A stretch of 64,000 nt of DNA from Augochlora pura (Eukaryota; Arthropoda; Insecta; Hymenoptera; Halictidae). A model generated the notes under the pieces. The model was given only the letters and a program-made list of their open reading frames with translations. It made no database searches and was not told the origin of the DNA. The stretch spans positions 8,989,640 through 9,053,639 of the forward strand of contig NC_135781.1 of NCBI RefSeq assembly GCF_028453695.1, read 5' to 3'. The first letter of the stretch is position 1; every line of letters begins with the position of its first letter. A program made the translations under genes and the position numbers. This document shows, piece after piece, positions 26,501 to 39,032 of this stretch.

Positions 26501-29500
26501 GGTAAGTTTAGTGTTAATAATTTCCCTTTTAGTTTCTCGTACTTCATTTACTTTCATTCCAAGATTTTGATAAGAGATGAATCGAATTTCATCTCCACTT
26601 AGAAGAAATGCAAAATGTTCATATTTAGTAGATCATCTATAAAATCTTCATCACGGGTCTACCTCTTTGTTACAGAGTGTTTTAATCCTTTTTTCCTGCT
26701 ATCGCGACGAACTACTTTTGCATTGTCTTTATTCATTATTTCTACATTTTTTTCAACGTTTCATTTAATTTATTTAGAACTTCCTCATCATCTGTACCAA
26801 ACGTTACTTTGTAGATCCGCCAGACAATAATATTATTATATTATTATCCCGCACCATCTCGAACGGGATCTCTCATTGCGCAACCGCTGCATAGTAAAGT
26901 AGCAATCGTTTAACCAATATCCTTGTACAAACCATCCAAACGGAGAACTAACGCGGTGCCGTGGGGTGTTGAATGGTAAAACGATCATCCTCGCCACTGT
27001 GCACCGCAGCCGACTGCAGTCGGAACAACAGTGGAGGGGAGAGAGTCTGTCTATATTAAGGATTGATTGACAAACAGGCTGACCTACATTTCGCGAACGA
27101 ACACGGAGCACGCGTTTGCTGGCCGAGTCCTTAAAAGACGCGTTCCGTGCGGATAATTGCACACCTCGAGGGCCGAGTGCCGCGAACGGCACGTGTCCGC
27201 TAATTCACGGATTCCCGAGTTCCGAGGGGGCGTTGCTTCCTGGAAAATGGAGGTGCATTTTTTCGTCCGACAAATCACCCGGTTGCGTGAACGCGCGTGC
27301 ATCCCTGAGAGCTTGTTAAAACGATAATTAGGCGACGCGAGCCTTCGACGACCCGGGGATGTCTTTATCAATATCAGGTGCCAACCGAAGCAATGAAACC
27401 TCTGGACAACAACGTATAATAAACTCTCCTGGACACCTCGCTCCCCTCCCCGTGACGCGTTGCTTTTCCCTTTCGGTCTTAAACCGACCGGTCTCAATTT
27501 AGACGATCTTTGATATCCTGCGTTTATTCGGCAAAATTAACATTACAAAAGAAGCTCGTCTGGTGGATATCCGTCGGAAATTGGCCGTGAAGTTCTTTCG
27601 ACTGCTGACACGGTACCTAAAGAACGTAGGTGGACAAAGTGGCGGCGATGGGTTTTTCTCCGCGTGTACTTGGAACCGGCGGTTCCGCGCAAATTAGTCG
27701 ATTCCGCGGCGAAAGTAACGGCGACGCCTCGTCCTGGCAGCCGTCTCCGGCCCGATATTAACTCGATCCACGATCTGGCGTGTCCTGATGATTTCATCAA
27801 GCCCGTTTCCGCGGGATCATCATACTTTGTAACCGGCTGGCAAAAAGCAACCGTCCGGCCAGGACACGCAAGGAAATATATGCCGGTAATACGGCGTGGA
27901 TTCAACGCGTCCGCGCGCAACGGCTGACGTATGATGATAGTATGGCTCAGGAGAATCAAGATGGCCGTAATAATATCATTATCCCAGTGGTCTCCGTCGG
28001 TCATTCGGGGCCCCAAGTAAGACATTCACCGTAACGACCGGCCATTCGTTATCGAGTCCCGGGTTGCCTAACCTCTGTCGGAACCGCGACACAGACGGAA
28101 TCCTCGACGAAAGATCGTAGATACCTTGCCTCGTCATTCCGGACGCCTGCTGGCGCTTGATCGCTCCTCGACCATAACTTTCGCGGCTTCGATAGCGTTC
28201 ATTGATCCATTAATTCGTTTAAAAACGGCTCGCTTTTGCACAAGAGTATTTCCAACAGTTCGAGAGCCCTTAATTTGCGTTAGTTGGTTTGCACGAGATC
28301 GAATTACCGAGTAAAAGGAGACGAATTTCGAGCGGTACACGCGTAGAACGCTAAGTACAATAGAACCGATCGTTTCGATTCATTGTGGCCAACGAAGTAT
28401 GTATGTAGATTGAGTCAATACGCTTAACCATCCGCCGCCGTTGAAGCTCGCCTATACTTCATCCATTTCCACGCATACTCTGCCGTCAGTTTTTCTGACG
28501 ACCCGTAAAGCCTCTATCACCATTATCATTATCGCTGCCATTACCGTGCATCCAGGAACGGAGTCGGTCGGTTTCGAGAGCCACGCGTTGCCAAGCAGGT
28601 AGAGCCGATTACCACTTTTTCTCGAGCAAAGGGGGAGGGCGACCAGGAGGCACCTAGTCGATACAGCGCTCGAAATGCTTCAACGAGCGACATTTGTTTA
28701 GTGGATGTCACGGTGTACGCCGCATTCGTCCGATTCGAGCGCGATCATCTCGTCAGGTCATTGCGTTGCCGCGCGCGCGGCTCGGGCTCGGTGGTTGGCT
28801 TTAATATGGCGGACGCCGGTGTACGGCTTCATTAAGGCCTTCCACGGTACACTGTTGGTGGCGCTAGTGATGTATATTAGCGATATCTCATAAGCGGGGA
28901 TGGGAATTGAAAGAAAAGGAGAAAAAAGAAAGCACGGTAGAAAAGGGATACGAGCGCGAGAGGAGGAAAGGCAAAGAGGCTGGTAATGACGTCAGCGGTG
29001 AGGGCAGCTGCCTCGGTTATTAATTAAGAATACGGACAGACGAACGGGGCCCCGGAGTGATCGCGCGGGCCTAAAATTCGCCCAGAGGACCCCGGGAAAT
29101 TAATCGTGCGCGATGGACTCCGAAGTTACAGGTCCCGACCGTGTCGGGACACGGATACCTTTAGGCTAGGACCACGCGTGCTACGAACACCGGACTTAAT
29201 TACCGTCGAATACGTGATGCGGAACCCGCAGAAGCCTCGACGATGAAAAGAGGCGAGATGAAAGGTGTCTCTCGCCTGTTAATTACCACGAAACCGTCTA
29301 ATGGCGAGATTCATCAAAAAATCATCACCAGCGCCTCTTGCATCGCGGGCTAACCGTCGAACGCGCCGCCGCCGCCGCCGCTGTAAATCTAGTAAAGTTC
29401 ATCCTTCGGGGAGCGCAGGATGTTCATAATTAAGTCCCTTTTTAGGGGCGAGCGCGAGAACGATTTAAAATGCACGCGAAGATACTACGTACGGGCCGGG

Positions 29501-31119
29501 GGAGGGGGGGGAGGCATTAACAATTAATCGACGGCGTGCCCGAGATCCGGCCGGGGGTCCAGCATAAACAACGGAAATCAGGCAAACCGCGATGAATGTA
29601 ATCAGGGAAACGTTGAAGTTCGGTTGCCTGATAATTCATAGGATAAATTAGAATTCATGCGAGATGAAGTGGCAAAGAGCGACGGCGGTAGACGCGCGGC
29701 ATCCTTTTAGCGGTTGGCTGGTGGTGCCGCTGCCGCTGCTCCGCGCCAGTTCCCTCCGAGCTTCTCTTTCCACGCTAGAAGTTGAGCGACTCCCGAGCTG
29801 GAAAGCACTGCTGCTTCTCCAAGAATTATAATAACGAATGCTTAAATCAGCTTAGCCCCGCTAACTTCGCTTTTGCGACTACCTCCCATGTAAATATGGA
29901 AGTAGCTCTCTACAAAGTGGAAGAGTGGGGCCGTCGGCCGATTGGATAGACCGAGCGAGAGGGTAGGGAAAGAACATCTCGGCGTCGCGCTGCTGAACGA
30001 GGAGGCAGCAAGAGGCAGAGAAGGTGGAGGAACAGCGCGGTGGTGGCGCGACGCGTGAAAGAGTCAGAGGGATTCATGAATCCAAGATGCGCCGGATTAG
30101 ACCGTCTTTGGTCGTATTTCTGTTTTCGTGGAAGTCGGCAACGAACTCCAGATTACCGCAAAAGCAGCGCCGTTGGTGGAACCAGGCGTTCGGATTAGAA
30201 ATTAAATAGCCATTAATTACCCTCTAACGGGCCTCCCCCAGGCTGACTGGTGAACGTGTACGCGTGTTATCCGCCCGGAAGTGTATTCGGTGTGCGAGTG
30301 TACCTGCCGAGGCTGAACACCGTTCGGACACGCATTAAGGACAACCTATCGAACGTATACGTCCATAAAAATTGCATCGTTGTCGGAAAAATTGTTCGGT
30401 CGCTTATTGTATAATCGGGCATAGGCGAATTGTCTTTTGGGAAACGATGCTTTCACGCGACGATGCCTCGGTACACGATTATTGGATTCTATTTGAGCAC
30501 CTCTGATACCACGGGTTCAGCTATAGAGAGCTCTAAACCGAATCCAATCCTGATTGACGTGAAGGAAAGAAGAGGGGAAACTATCGCAAGGATTATCTTT
30601 GGCGCCACACTAACACCACCTACGGCCGCCCACGAGATCTAGACGAGGCCTCCTCATATTATATTCTAACAAGGGGTGCTGGTCCGAGGAACCGTCTCGG
30701 TCATCATCATCATCCATCGAGTAAAACAAAAGGGCAACCTGTCAAAATGGATCTCGGGTATCGGGTGGGATCTCTCTCTCTCATTGCACAGGATACACTG
30801 ATCCGCATTAAAAGAGTTCGTCTGGAACGATGTTACGCCTACACTTACCCAAGTATGACACGTATAATCTGTAAAGAATCCTCTAATAATGGATGAGTTG
30901 ATCGAGGTGTTGCTCCCTCTAAGCAGCTACAATGGATCCGGTCCAATCGTATCCGTCAACCGGGTACCCAGCTCCCTTGTCTTAACCGTTTCGGGTTCTT
31001 CAGGCTATAGAATCTGTTCGTGCAATGATTATTCGAATAGTATAGCCGGCATGACTTCCACGTGGGAAAACACGACTCAAGGTTTCTACGTCCAGCTAAC
31101 TAGCCTCGTCGCTAGCAAG
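23557..31119. other. Gene-free stretch with GC-rich blocks
   Basis: No supported coding exon. AT-rich DNA extends to about 26.85 kb with one relic transposon end at 26500. GC-rich blocks follow at 26.85-29.8 kb and 30.0-31.1 kb. These contain a short GCC run at 29366-29381 and G-rich sequence near 29496-29514. The 160-codon minus-strand frame at 27543-28025 has no recognisable domain and is probably chance in GC-rich DNA. The block at 28.5-29.8 kb is unlike neutral AT-rich spacer and is a candidate regulatory region, but nothing in it is specific enough to name. Confidence 0.55.
26500..26517 (-). mobile_element. Relic end of a TTAA-type element
   Basis: Read on the minus strand it is TTAA followed by CACTAAACTTACCG, the same pattern as the ends at 46691 and 58226. 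An AACACTAAAGATGTC sequence near 26317-26331 might be the other end, giving an element of about 0.2 kb, but it has an extra base next to TTAA and matches only partly. Confidence 0.4.
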
Positions 31120-31172
31120 GAAAGAGAAAGAGAGAGGGAGAGAGAAGTAGAGAGAGAGAGAGAGAGAGAGAA
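31120..31172. repeat. (GA)n microsatellite
   Basis: About 50 bases of interrupted GA repeat. It produces the Arg-Glu run in the 30889-31287 frame, which is otherwise unremarkable. Confidence 0.9.
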
Positions 31173-31632
31173 GAACGTCAGAGGATTGAAGAGGGTTGGT
31201 CAGGGCGGCAGGAGGAAGCGCATACAAGGAACGCAGGTTACGTTCGAGTGGATTGTTTGTAGGCAAACACCACGCGCTCTTCGCTAGAGATCTCGAAGAC
31301 TTGTGGTGGTCAAAACGTATACATCCCCTTACCTTGGCACCAAAACTAGCACAATTTCAAAAAGTGCGTTTCCCAGTAGATACTGAGATTTCCTGAATAT
31401 GATTAGACTTGCTAACACATTGCCATACTTTGGTTCATGATGGAAGCTTCCGATAAAAACCTATGAAATACGAGTATTATTCCGTTTTTTTTTTAGATCG
31501 GAATAAAATTTTGTCCACTTGCCGCAAGCATTTAAACGTTCCAGTAAATGCAGGCACACGATAAATATTTTTCGTTTCCTTTTAAGAAACGATTAGAATC
31601 GGAAAAAGAAAATGGTATGTCAAGGGGTTGAA

Positions 31633-31653
31633 ATGATTATGATGATGATGATA

Positions 31654-31713
<60 letters not shown>
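31633..31713. repeat. (ATG)n microsatellite
   Basis: About 27 ATG/GAT units with two substitutions near the left end. It encodes a methionine run on the + strand and a serine run on the minus strand. Neither frame shows other signs of coding. Confidence 0.95.
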
Positions 31714-33936
31714 GCGCTGGGGATAGTGGCTCGTGAAATAAAAAGGAAAGGAAAGGGAGGCACCACGCCAGGGATGAAATTACCAAGTCGCAAGTCACTC
31801 CTGCAACACGTTCGCCCAAGACTCGTTCAGACGCTGGGTATTATAAGTAAGACGTCCTGAGAGAAGGCGGGCTCCAGATATCCGATCGCAGGAATGTACG
31901 TAAGCTGGTGCCGTTTCTTGTGCTCGTTTCTAGTTCTCGTGTTACCTTAGATACCTGCAGCCGCGCGGTGTCCCGCATTATCGAGCGGTGGACGCGATTG
32001 ATCGATGCGAGACGCATTAACGAGACACCGGAGCGTTCCACGGTCGGCCATTTTGATCGGGCCAGATTATGATTAGAGGTAAATAGACACGAATCATCGC
32101 ACCTCGCCACAGTTAGATACACGACAGATGATACGCTTCGGAACAAAACGTGACCGAATAAACCTGTTATCTGTGCGTGTTCGTGCGACACAAGAAAAAA
32201 CAGTAGCAATTGTAGCAGCCGATGCTCGCGATGACTCGCTCGCGATCTCGATCGAGCCACGAAGTAACTAAAAAACAGTTAAGCACGACCGATTGTTCCG
32301 GTAATAACGAAGATCTCGTTGGAAACAATTGTCCCGCGGGAAAATGAGAATCTCTGCTCTTTACTCCCGGGTAACGAGGACCGACTGCTTCATCCAGATT
32401 CGGATAATAAAACCGCTTCGTCGGTGGCCAGCAGCCAATGACAAAAAGCCCGCCGCTTTTTGCGGCGTTAATGAATATTTGAGTTCAATCCGCGATTAAC
32501 CGCCTCTGTTAACAGCCCCGACAAAACCGCCGCAATACCTGTATTCATAAACGTCACAAGCAGCCACGGGCGCACTTGCTGTCGCCGTTGGAGTTGTTCT
32601 TTCGCGGTGTGGAAAGACAAATAGGGGACATAGGGCGCGGAGGCCGAAAGAGAGCGAACGAGACGAAAGATGCGAGCACAATAGCCGTGGCGGCGAGCGA
32701 TGGCAGATGGAAAGGGACAGGAAGACGGTAAGTGCGGGTTGGAGCGAGAACAAGACCGGGAGATGCACGGTTAGTTAGGGCTCGTGTTTGCCGAGCGAGT
32801 TACCCTAACCCAACTCAGGCGGTTGGCGGAATTAAACGTTCGACGGAGGCTCGTTAACGTCATGAATATGTACCCTCCTACTCTGGCACTCGCTACTCCA
32901 GCGTGGTCCACTCTCGCTGCTCTGACTACGCTTCATTCCATCGGCAGCCAGGGCACCGATGTTTGCTGGTTAATATTCATCGGTTACTGCCATACACCCA
33001 GTCAGATCCTGGATGATTTTCGATGGGCTCTGATTACAATCGATTCGATCGCCGGCCCGCCAAGATCCTACCCTCTCCCCCCGTAAACCGTCGAATAATG
33101 TAAAACAGGTGCAGCGCGGGAGGGTGATGGGTGGCGCGAGGGTCGCCGTGCTCTTCTTTCGATGGAAATGAGAGACACTGCGGGCGCAACCGAGCCATCC
33201 GTCTTCGCCATCCGAAGACTGCCGATACAGGGTTAGGCAACGACGACCGGCGCGATTGTTTCGACAAAAGGAACACCGAACTGCTTCCCTGAATGAAAAG
33301 TAAATGGGGTTAACCAAGCTCGATGGCTGAGCGGCCTATTATTTCGAGGGTGGATACACACAATGAAGGAACGAGTCTCTCGTGCATCTTTGCGGAAGGA
33401 AACGTAAAGCAGAGGATCCCGGGAGAACATTGCCTTTAGCGGTTTGATATTGGAGCGACGCGGCTATTGATGAGTCCCGGTGGAAGATTGAACAACTTAA
33501 AAGAAGATTCTGCGACCAACGACGAAAATGGATCGTGCTGGGCGCACCAATAGGTGTACCCGTTATTTTCTTAATAAGGTGGGAATATACAGTGGCGACT
33601 ATACACTTAAGACCACTTAAAAAACGATATAACTTTTTTAAAACCGCAATGAAAATTTATAAAAAGATTTTTGTAAATCTCGGTAACTTATGCGCGTGGC
33701 GAACATTTCATCGAAATCGGATGATTTTAATCTTTTAGTTATGTAGTTTTCAACCTACGTTTCCATTTTCATTGTCGCTCGATGTAATATCAAAATTTAG
33801 AAAAATATTACAGTCATTGTCTAATAAGCTTCTTCTTTTGCCTTGCAAGAAATTCAAATTTATACCGTTTTTTAAGTGACAAGATCCGTTCACTTTTGTA
33901 ACCTACTTATACAAGTTATTGGGCAACTGATATTAA

Positions 33937-34112
33937 CCCTTCTACTTTTGAAACTTATTTAAAGAAATGATGTAACAATTAATGTGAAATACGAACGAAA
34001 GTACAGATTCATTTGCGGAATTCAATATTGACTGTATCAGGTGATAAATAAAAACTTTATATAAGTCCAAAATACGATTTGAGCTATATAGACTCGAAAC
34101 ATCCTAAAAGGA
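33937..34112. mobile_element. Possible degenerate TTAA-flanked MITE
   Basis: TTAA at 33933-33936 is followed by CCCTTCTACTTTTGAAAC. Sequence ending at 34112 reads inward as TCCTTTTAGGATGTTTCG, followed outside by TTAA at 34113-34116. The ends match at only about half of the positions, so chance cannot be excluded. CCCTT next to TTAA is typical of piggyBac-like elements. Confidence 0.25.
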
Positions 34113-36471
34113 TTAATCTTTTATGCGACCGTTAATAATGACTACACTGCGGATCTTTTTACAAAATAAAAACAGTTTACATTGACTACAAAATACATTA
34201 ATTTCTTTTTTCTTAATAATCGTAATGAGTTGAATGCAAAACAATAGTATTTTTACATTGTTTAAATGTTTTTACTGTTTCGAAATTCATCTACTGATTT
34301 TTGCCATAAATGTATAAAATCCGCAGCCTAGTAATCACTGCCGGCACCCTAAGGTAACATTGTCTGTTCTAACGAAGGAAAGATGAAATCACGAAATGCG
34401 ATCGACTGCGCACGGTAGTTCAAGAATCGAGATTATGATCCTTTTAAACAGATAGCGTTCAAAGGCCGTGTCGAATCAACAATGACTACCGTGAGGATCC
34501 ACTTCGTCACTCGAAGCAACCAGTTATTGATTCGTGGCCAAAATGCTTTGAGGTGGCCCCCGAGTTTTCGGGGCGGCGTGAACCGTGCATTAAATTTCGC
34601 TTAACCGGAAATAAACAGGGACAGTCGTTCCGAGAATGCCGCGGGATTAACCGTAACATCCGCCCCGTTCCACAATTAATTTATCATCGAGTCGACACGT
34701 TAGCGGAGCATTCAGCGTGGAAATAGGCGCGCGTTAGTCCACACGGGTGCCTCGAGTTATGCGCTGGTCATTTATATAAATAAGAAGCAGAAGCGATACC
34801 TGACTACCATCCGCATGGTGACTTCACACTTTGTATTATTCCCAGACGCCGCGTTCGGCCGAGAATCAGACACCGGGGGGATTACGAATACACAAGAGAG
34901 CGCAGGCCCCGAGTATTCAGACCACGTTCGCCAGCGGTATCGTTAGCGTATTTTTCTTTTTTTTCTTTTCTTTTACCAGCGGCCAGCACGGCCTCGTATG
35001 TACGCTTTTAATGAACGACTACTGTCCCGCGCGTCGACGAATAATAATTGATGGAAGGAATTTTCACAGCCGGAACATCTTCATTTTCATCTTCGGCTCG
35101 AACCAGTTCTGCAATAGGCGCAACATTCGTCAGCAAACTTTCATTTCATAAGATTCAAATCGTTTCAGCAAAAGTTCAACTAGATCCGACGTTATTCTTC
35201 AAAGTTCATTTATTTACAAAATATTCTTAAATCCCATTTTCTGTTACTTAAAGTAGTTTGGTTAATAGACAGTCGCTAATGAAATTCTCTCATTGACAGG
35301 GAAATTATTCAGAGTCGGTAATTATTCAGGAATAGTACCGCATATTATGCATGGAAGGGTGAAGACACGGTGTTAGTCTCTAATTGGGGTAAGCACTTTA
35401 TGAACCGGATGGCCGAGTATCAGGGCGACGAGCAAAAATGATTTTTTGCCGCAGATTCAGCCTCGAGGAACGTGAGATTTTTCGAAAGGCGAACAGAATA
35501 GTTGAAAGAACGTCCCCTGCGCACACACGGAGCATATGCGACCAACCGAGAAACCGGGGACGGTAACAGGTCGTCATAACATTAGTCGACGGCCTGACAA
35601 AAGATCCCTAAGCAAATAAACATTCTAACGAACCAGTTACTTAACCATTCGGCTGACCATCGTCCATCGCGCTTGCCGTGGGGCGAAGGGGAGGCAAAGA
35701 AAAACAGCGAGCCGAGGACAAACTGGTCCAGGAACCTGATGTAGGGACGTCTCATTACCGGATGCTGTCGCAAGCTGCGGAAACACTGTGCTCTACTCGG
35801 TGGACGAACCAGTCTCAAGGACGCCGAAATTTGCCACTATTGATGACAATTAACGGTCTCCGATGACCCGGAAAGGTCGGACCGGGGAACAGTTGAAAAG
35901 GGGTTTCACCCGCGAAACTCTTTAAACGAGATGAAATATTCATGCTGTTATTACAGCTTCCTTTGGCATTGTGACGCCTCGCAAAATGGCGTTGGAACGA
36001 TGCTCTACGGTCGGCGGTTAAGACGCGGGGTACGTTCGATCCGTCGTTGTTCTACAACCGAGAGCGGCAAATAAAAGAACCTTTGCACGGTTTCACCGGG
36101 ACGAGATGACCGAGACCGTGCGGTATCTTGAGCGCGTTCACGTTGGCGCGTGAAAGCCTTTTGTGACGGAGGGCTAGTTCGACTCTCAATTAACCCATCA
36201 GCTACCGAATGGCTCCCGCGTTTAAGTTACCACGAAATCTCGACGGGGAAAAAAAGGACGTGCATGAATCGAAGTCGATGCGAAGCGTCGGGAACGAGCG
36301 GATAAAACGAACAAAAACCGGGCTCGAGCGTTGAGAAAGAAACGATTGAAAGTCTAGCCCGAAACCGCTTAATTAATTCAGATTTATCCGAGGCATGACG
36401 GGCCAAAATTTTATTCAATTCTCTCTTTTATGCCAACTTCCTATCTCTCTTTACTTTTTCTCTCTTCCTCC

Positions 36472-36474
<3 letters not shown>

Positions 36475-36502
<28 letters not shown>

Positions 36503-36503
36503 T
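36475..36503. repeat. (CT)n microsatellite
   Basis: About 29 bases of CT repeat in a wider pyrimidine-rich block (36420-36520). Confidence 0.9.
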
Positions 36504-38440
36504 TTTCTGTCTCTCTTCTTGGCTATGGGAGAACTTCTGTTCGCCCCGCGAAGAAACGCGTAGCGAGGATGACAACTTCGCGATTATTATGCCTGCAATT
36601 AAGAAGCAGACGGAGGACAAGAAAATACTGGACGACGATGGCTGCGAACAAAACGCTCGCCGCGTCCGTGGTCGTCTTCGTCGTTTCCCTCGGCGGAAAA
36701 GAGAACGTTTGTTTTATTATCCGATGTAACCATCGTCGTCGTGAAAATCGGTGATACAAGCAGCGAGCTGAATTTCTCACGATTACTAGATGCTCTACTG
36801 GAAAAATGAAACACAATGGGGAAGAAGCGTAACGGGCGAAACGTATGAGAAGAGACAAAGGAAGCAATCTCGCTTCGTACGCTGGTTAAAAGTTCCCTTC
36901 TTTTGTGGAAACGTTTATATTGCTTTTGCTGGCTGTGCAGCCTGGATCCTACAATTTGCAGCGGTGGTCGGGTGTGTTGATAAAACATGTAACGTAGTTG
37001 CATCATTTACTGTTTTTAATGTTATTATTCTAAAATAGTTATTTTATTATATGGTTTAAGTAGTTCATGGTTAATATAGTCTAATCAAATATCATCAAAT
37101 CTGTTATTTCTTTACTGCTGTGTTGTCATTTGATAGATTTGTTTCAAATATGACATGATGAATACAATCGGTATAGTCAAAGTCTAAGAACAAAATGGTT
37201 GCTAACGATAAGAAAATATTTTCTTAAAAAGTGTCTAACGATCATATCTAGTAGATTATCTTTGAGATCTTTGTCACAAGTTCGACTTATTATTCTAAAC
37301 CGTGGAAAGAGTTAACAAAAGCCGACGCTATTGTGATCATGTGCTCGTAGCAACAAATGTTCTCATCGAAACATAATAAATGTTTACCTCGTTCCAATTT
37401 TCATGACACAACTTACAAAGGCAGCAATTTGCATAAATATCTGCCGATGACAAAGTATCGGCACGGGGCAGCCAAACTTTTCCAAAGGCCATCATCCGCG
37501 GCCTTGTGTTTGATCCACTCAAGCTTCGCGCACGACTGATCTTTCGGCCGGGACACCGCCATCGGTGTATCACAACCTGTCACAATAACCAGTTACACAG
37601 TAATACGTCGATTCCTCCATTTGCTTTTCGCCGAAAGCACTTGTTCGAGCCTTATTTTCCATTCACTCTGCTGTCCGGTGGAAGAGTTTCGCGGGGAGCC
37701 ACGGGTCGGTCGCCGGGCATCGTCTTCGTTCCTTGACTCGCCGGACGACGTACCAATGAATATATTGCATCCTCCTCGAATAAAAGTTGAATTACTACCG
37801 TTTGACGGGCAAGAGAAGTCGTCTCTCGTGTCAGGTGGCTGGCGTTCTCGTTCCCGTCCGTCCGTTCCTACGAGTCACACCTTGCAGGAAACACTTCAGG
37901 CTTAATTGCTCCTTCAGGACCCTCCCCCAGCGGCCTCGTGAAGCGCACAATCAGCACGGAGGTTAAGGATATATCCAAACGAGTTCTTAGCATTCCACCT
38001 GCGCGAGACCAGACTTACAGCCGGATAGGACAAGGCATCGCCGGTACACGAATTTATATTAATTTCAAGGTAATGGACACTTTGAGATACAACCGTAATA
38101 GACCATTTCGTGTTCAGTCGTACAATGTTGCACGGATAGGTGACAAAATAAATTATTTATAAGATCTTATTTATAATATAGATACGATGTAACATAATAT
38201 AATAATACGTGTATAGAAATAATGCAAGTGCAAACAGATTGCTACGACTATTTAACCCTTTTACTACTACTACCATCTGTGAGACTATTACTAATGACTT
38301 ACTCTTCATCTGTAGTGATAACATCTTTGCCGAAAGAATTGTACAAAATGGAACCTATTTGATACAATTTCTTCCATTTAATCGAACTTGGAACTCTTTG
38401 TTATTGATGTATCAATTGTAACAATAATTGATTTTGATTT

Positions 38441-38446
38441 TTTATT
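38441..38446 (-). terminator. Poly(A) signal on the minus strand
   Basis: AATAAA read on the minus strand, 62 bases beyond the stop codon of the small open frame at 38508-38774. AT-rich context makes chance occurrence easy, so it supports that frame only weakly. Confidence 0.25.
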
Positions 38447-38507
38447 ATGTTATTATATGTTCGTCATTACGGCTTTGTTTAAGATTCTTTAGATTACAGC
38501 TAATTAA

Positions 38508-38774
38508 TTATGCTTCTAAGCTTTCCGTCTTCAGCAAATACGGGTAAAAATGACTCTTCGTCCTGGAAACCAATTCTTTTTTATGAGTTCCTTTTATGAG
38601 AAAGTTTTCTTTCGTGCAAACGGCCAATGAGTCCGTGGATGTAGAGGCTGAAGGGGGCTGAATCAAGAAGGTTTGAAATGAATCGGACTGGTCCATAGAT
38701 GTAGAGCCTGATACATTCGACATTCCTACATTCCTACATTCACACATTCCTATTCCTACATTCCCACAATCCAC
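38508..38774 (-). CDS. Unrecognised 88-codon open frame, possible partial last exon
   Basis: The frame ends with TAA at 38508-38510 and AATAAA lies 62 bases further on. The last 65 codons have a varied, protein-like composition and include two related Ser-Thr-Ser-Met/Thr-Asp segments. These come from two imperfect copies of a GTCC-TAGATGTAGAG-type sequence about 60 bases apart (near 38631 and 38691). The first 20 or so codons are simply translated minisatellite, so the true upstream boundary is unknown. It might be the end of a gene carried by a transposable element or a decayed host exon. I recognise no domain and infer no function. The neighbouring minisatellite and tRNA-like unit suggest repetitive DNA. 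Confidence 0.22.
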   Translation of the reverse strand: MDCGNVGIGMCECRNVGMSNVSGSTSMDQSDSFQTFLIQPPSASTSTDSLAVCTKENFLIKGTHKKELVSRTKSHFYPYLLKTESLEA

Positions 38775-38925
38775 ATTCCTACATTCCTAGATTCTTACAT
38801 TCCACATTCCTACATTCCCACATTCCCACATTCCTACATTTCAACAATCCTACATTCCACATTCCAAAATTCCTACATTCCACATTCCACATTCCTACAT
38901 TCCTAGATTCTTACATTCCACATAT
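38712..38925. repeat. Minisatellite based on ACATTCCT units
   Basis: About 214 bases of imperfect units related to CATTCCTA and CATTCCA. A longer segment starting CCACATTCCTACATTCC appears at 38771 and again at 38887, giving a higher-order period of 116 bases. It sits between the small open frame and the tRNA-like unit. Confidence 0.9.
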
Positions 38926-38960
38926 CCTTAAATATAAAATGTGTTTCACGAAAAAAAAAC

Positions 38961-39032
38961 TTAGCCTCCAACGTGATTTGAACCCGAGCCAGCAGCACCA
39001 AAATCGTACGCTTTAACCATCGCGCTAACTGA
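38961..39032 (-). ncRNA. Degenerate tRNA-like Pol III unit
   Basis: On the minus strand there is an A-box-like TAGCGCGATGG, and a B-box-like GGGTTCAAATC at 38975-38985. Nine T residues (A on the + strand, 38951-38959) form a Pol III terminator immediately behind. The D stem GCGC/GCGT can pair. The 3' acceptor-like TGGAGGC has no complementary 5' half, and the anticodon and T stems contain mismatches, so this is not an intact tRNA gene. It could be a tRNA pseudogene or the head of a tRNA-derived SINE. No anticodon can be assigned with confidence. Confidence 0.45.

Larger units (their letters stand above)
31714..38440. other. Gene-free stretch
   Basis: No supported coding exon. GC-rich DNA at 31.7-33.5 kb and 34.35-36.9 kb alternates with AT-rich DNA at 33.55-34.3 and 36.9-37.3 kb. 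It holds a CT microsatellite at 36475 and decayed repeat-like sequence at 33.58-34.12 kb. A TTAACCCTTTTACTAC sequence at 38252 resembles a piggyBac-type end but has no partner. Open frames on both strands overlap one another and carry no domains. Confidence 0.55.

Noticed and set aside
27543..28025. 160-codon open frame on the minus strand
   Set aside because: Checked for domains, signal peptide and splice sites; nothing recognisable, and an open + strand frame of 87 codons covers part of it.
31612..31860. Open frame with a long methionine run
   Set aside because: It is a translated ATG microsatellite; the flanking codons show no protein-like feature.
33589..33760. Tc1/mariner-like left end
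   Set aside because: Only a short TACAGTGG resemblance; no second end or transposase. Kept as a low-interest finding, not a feature.
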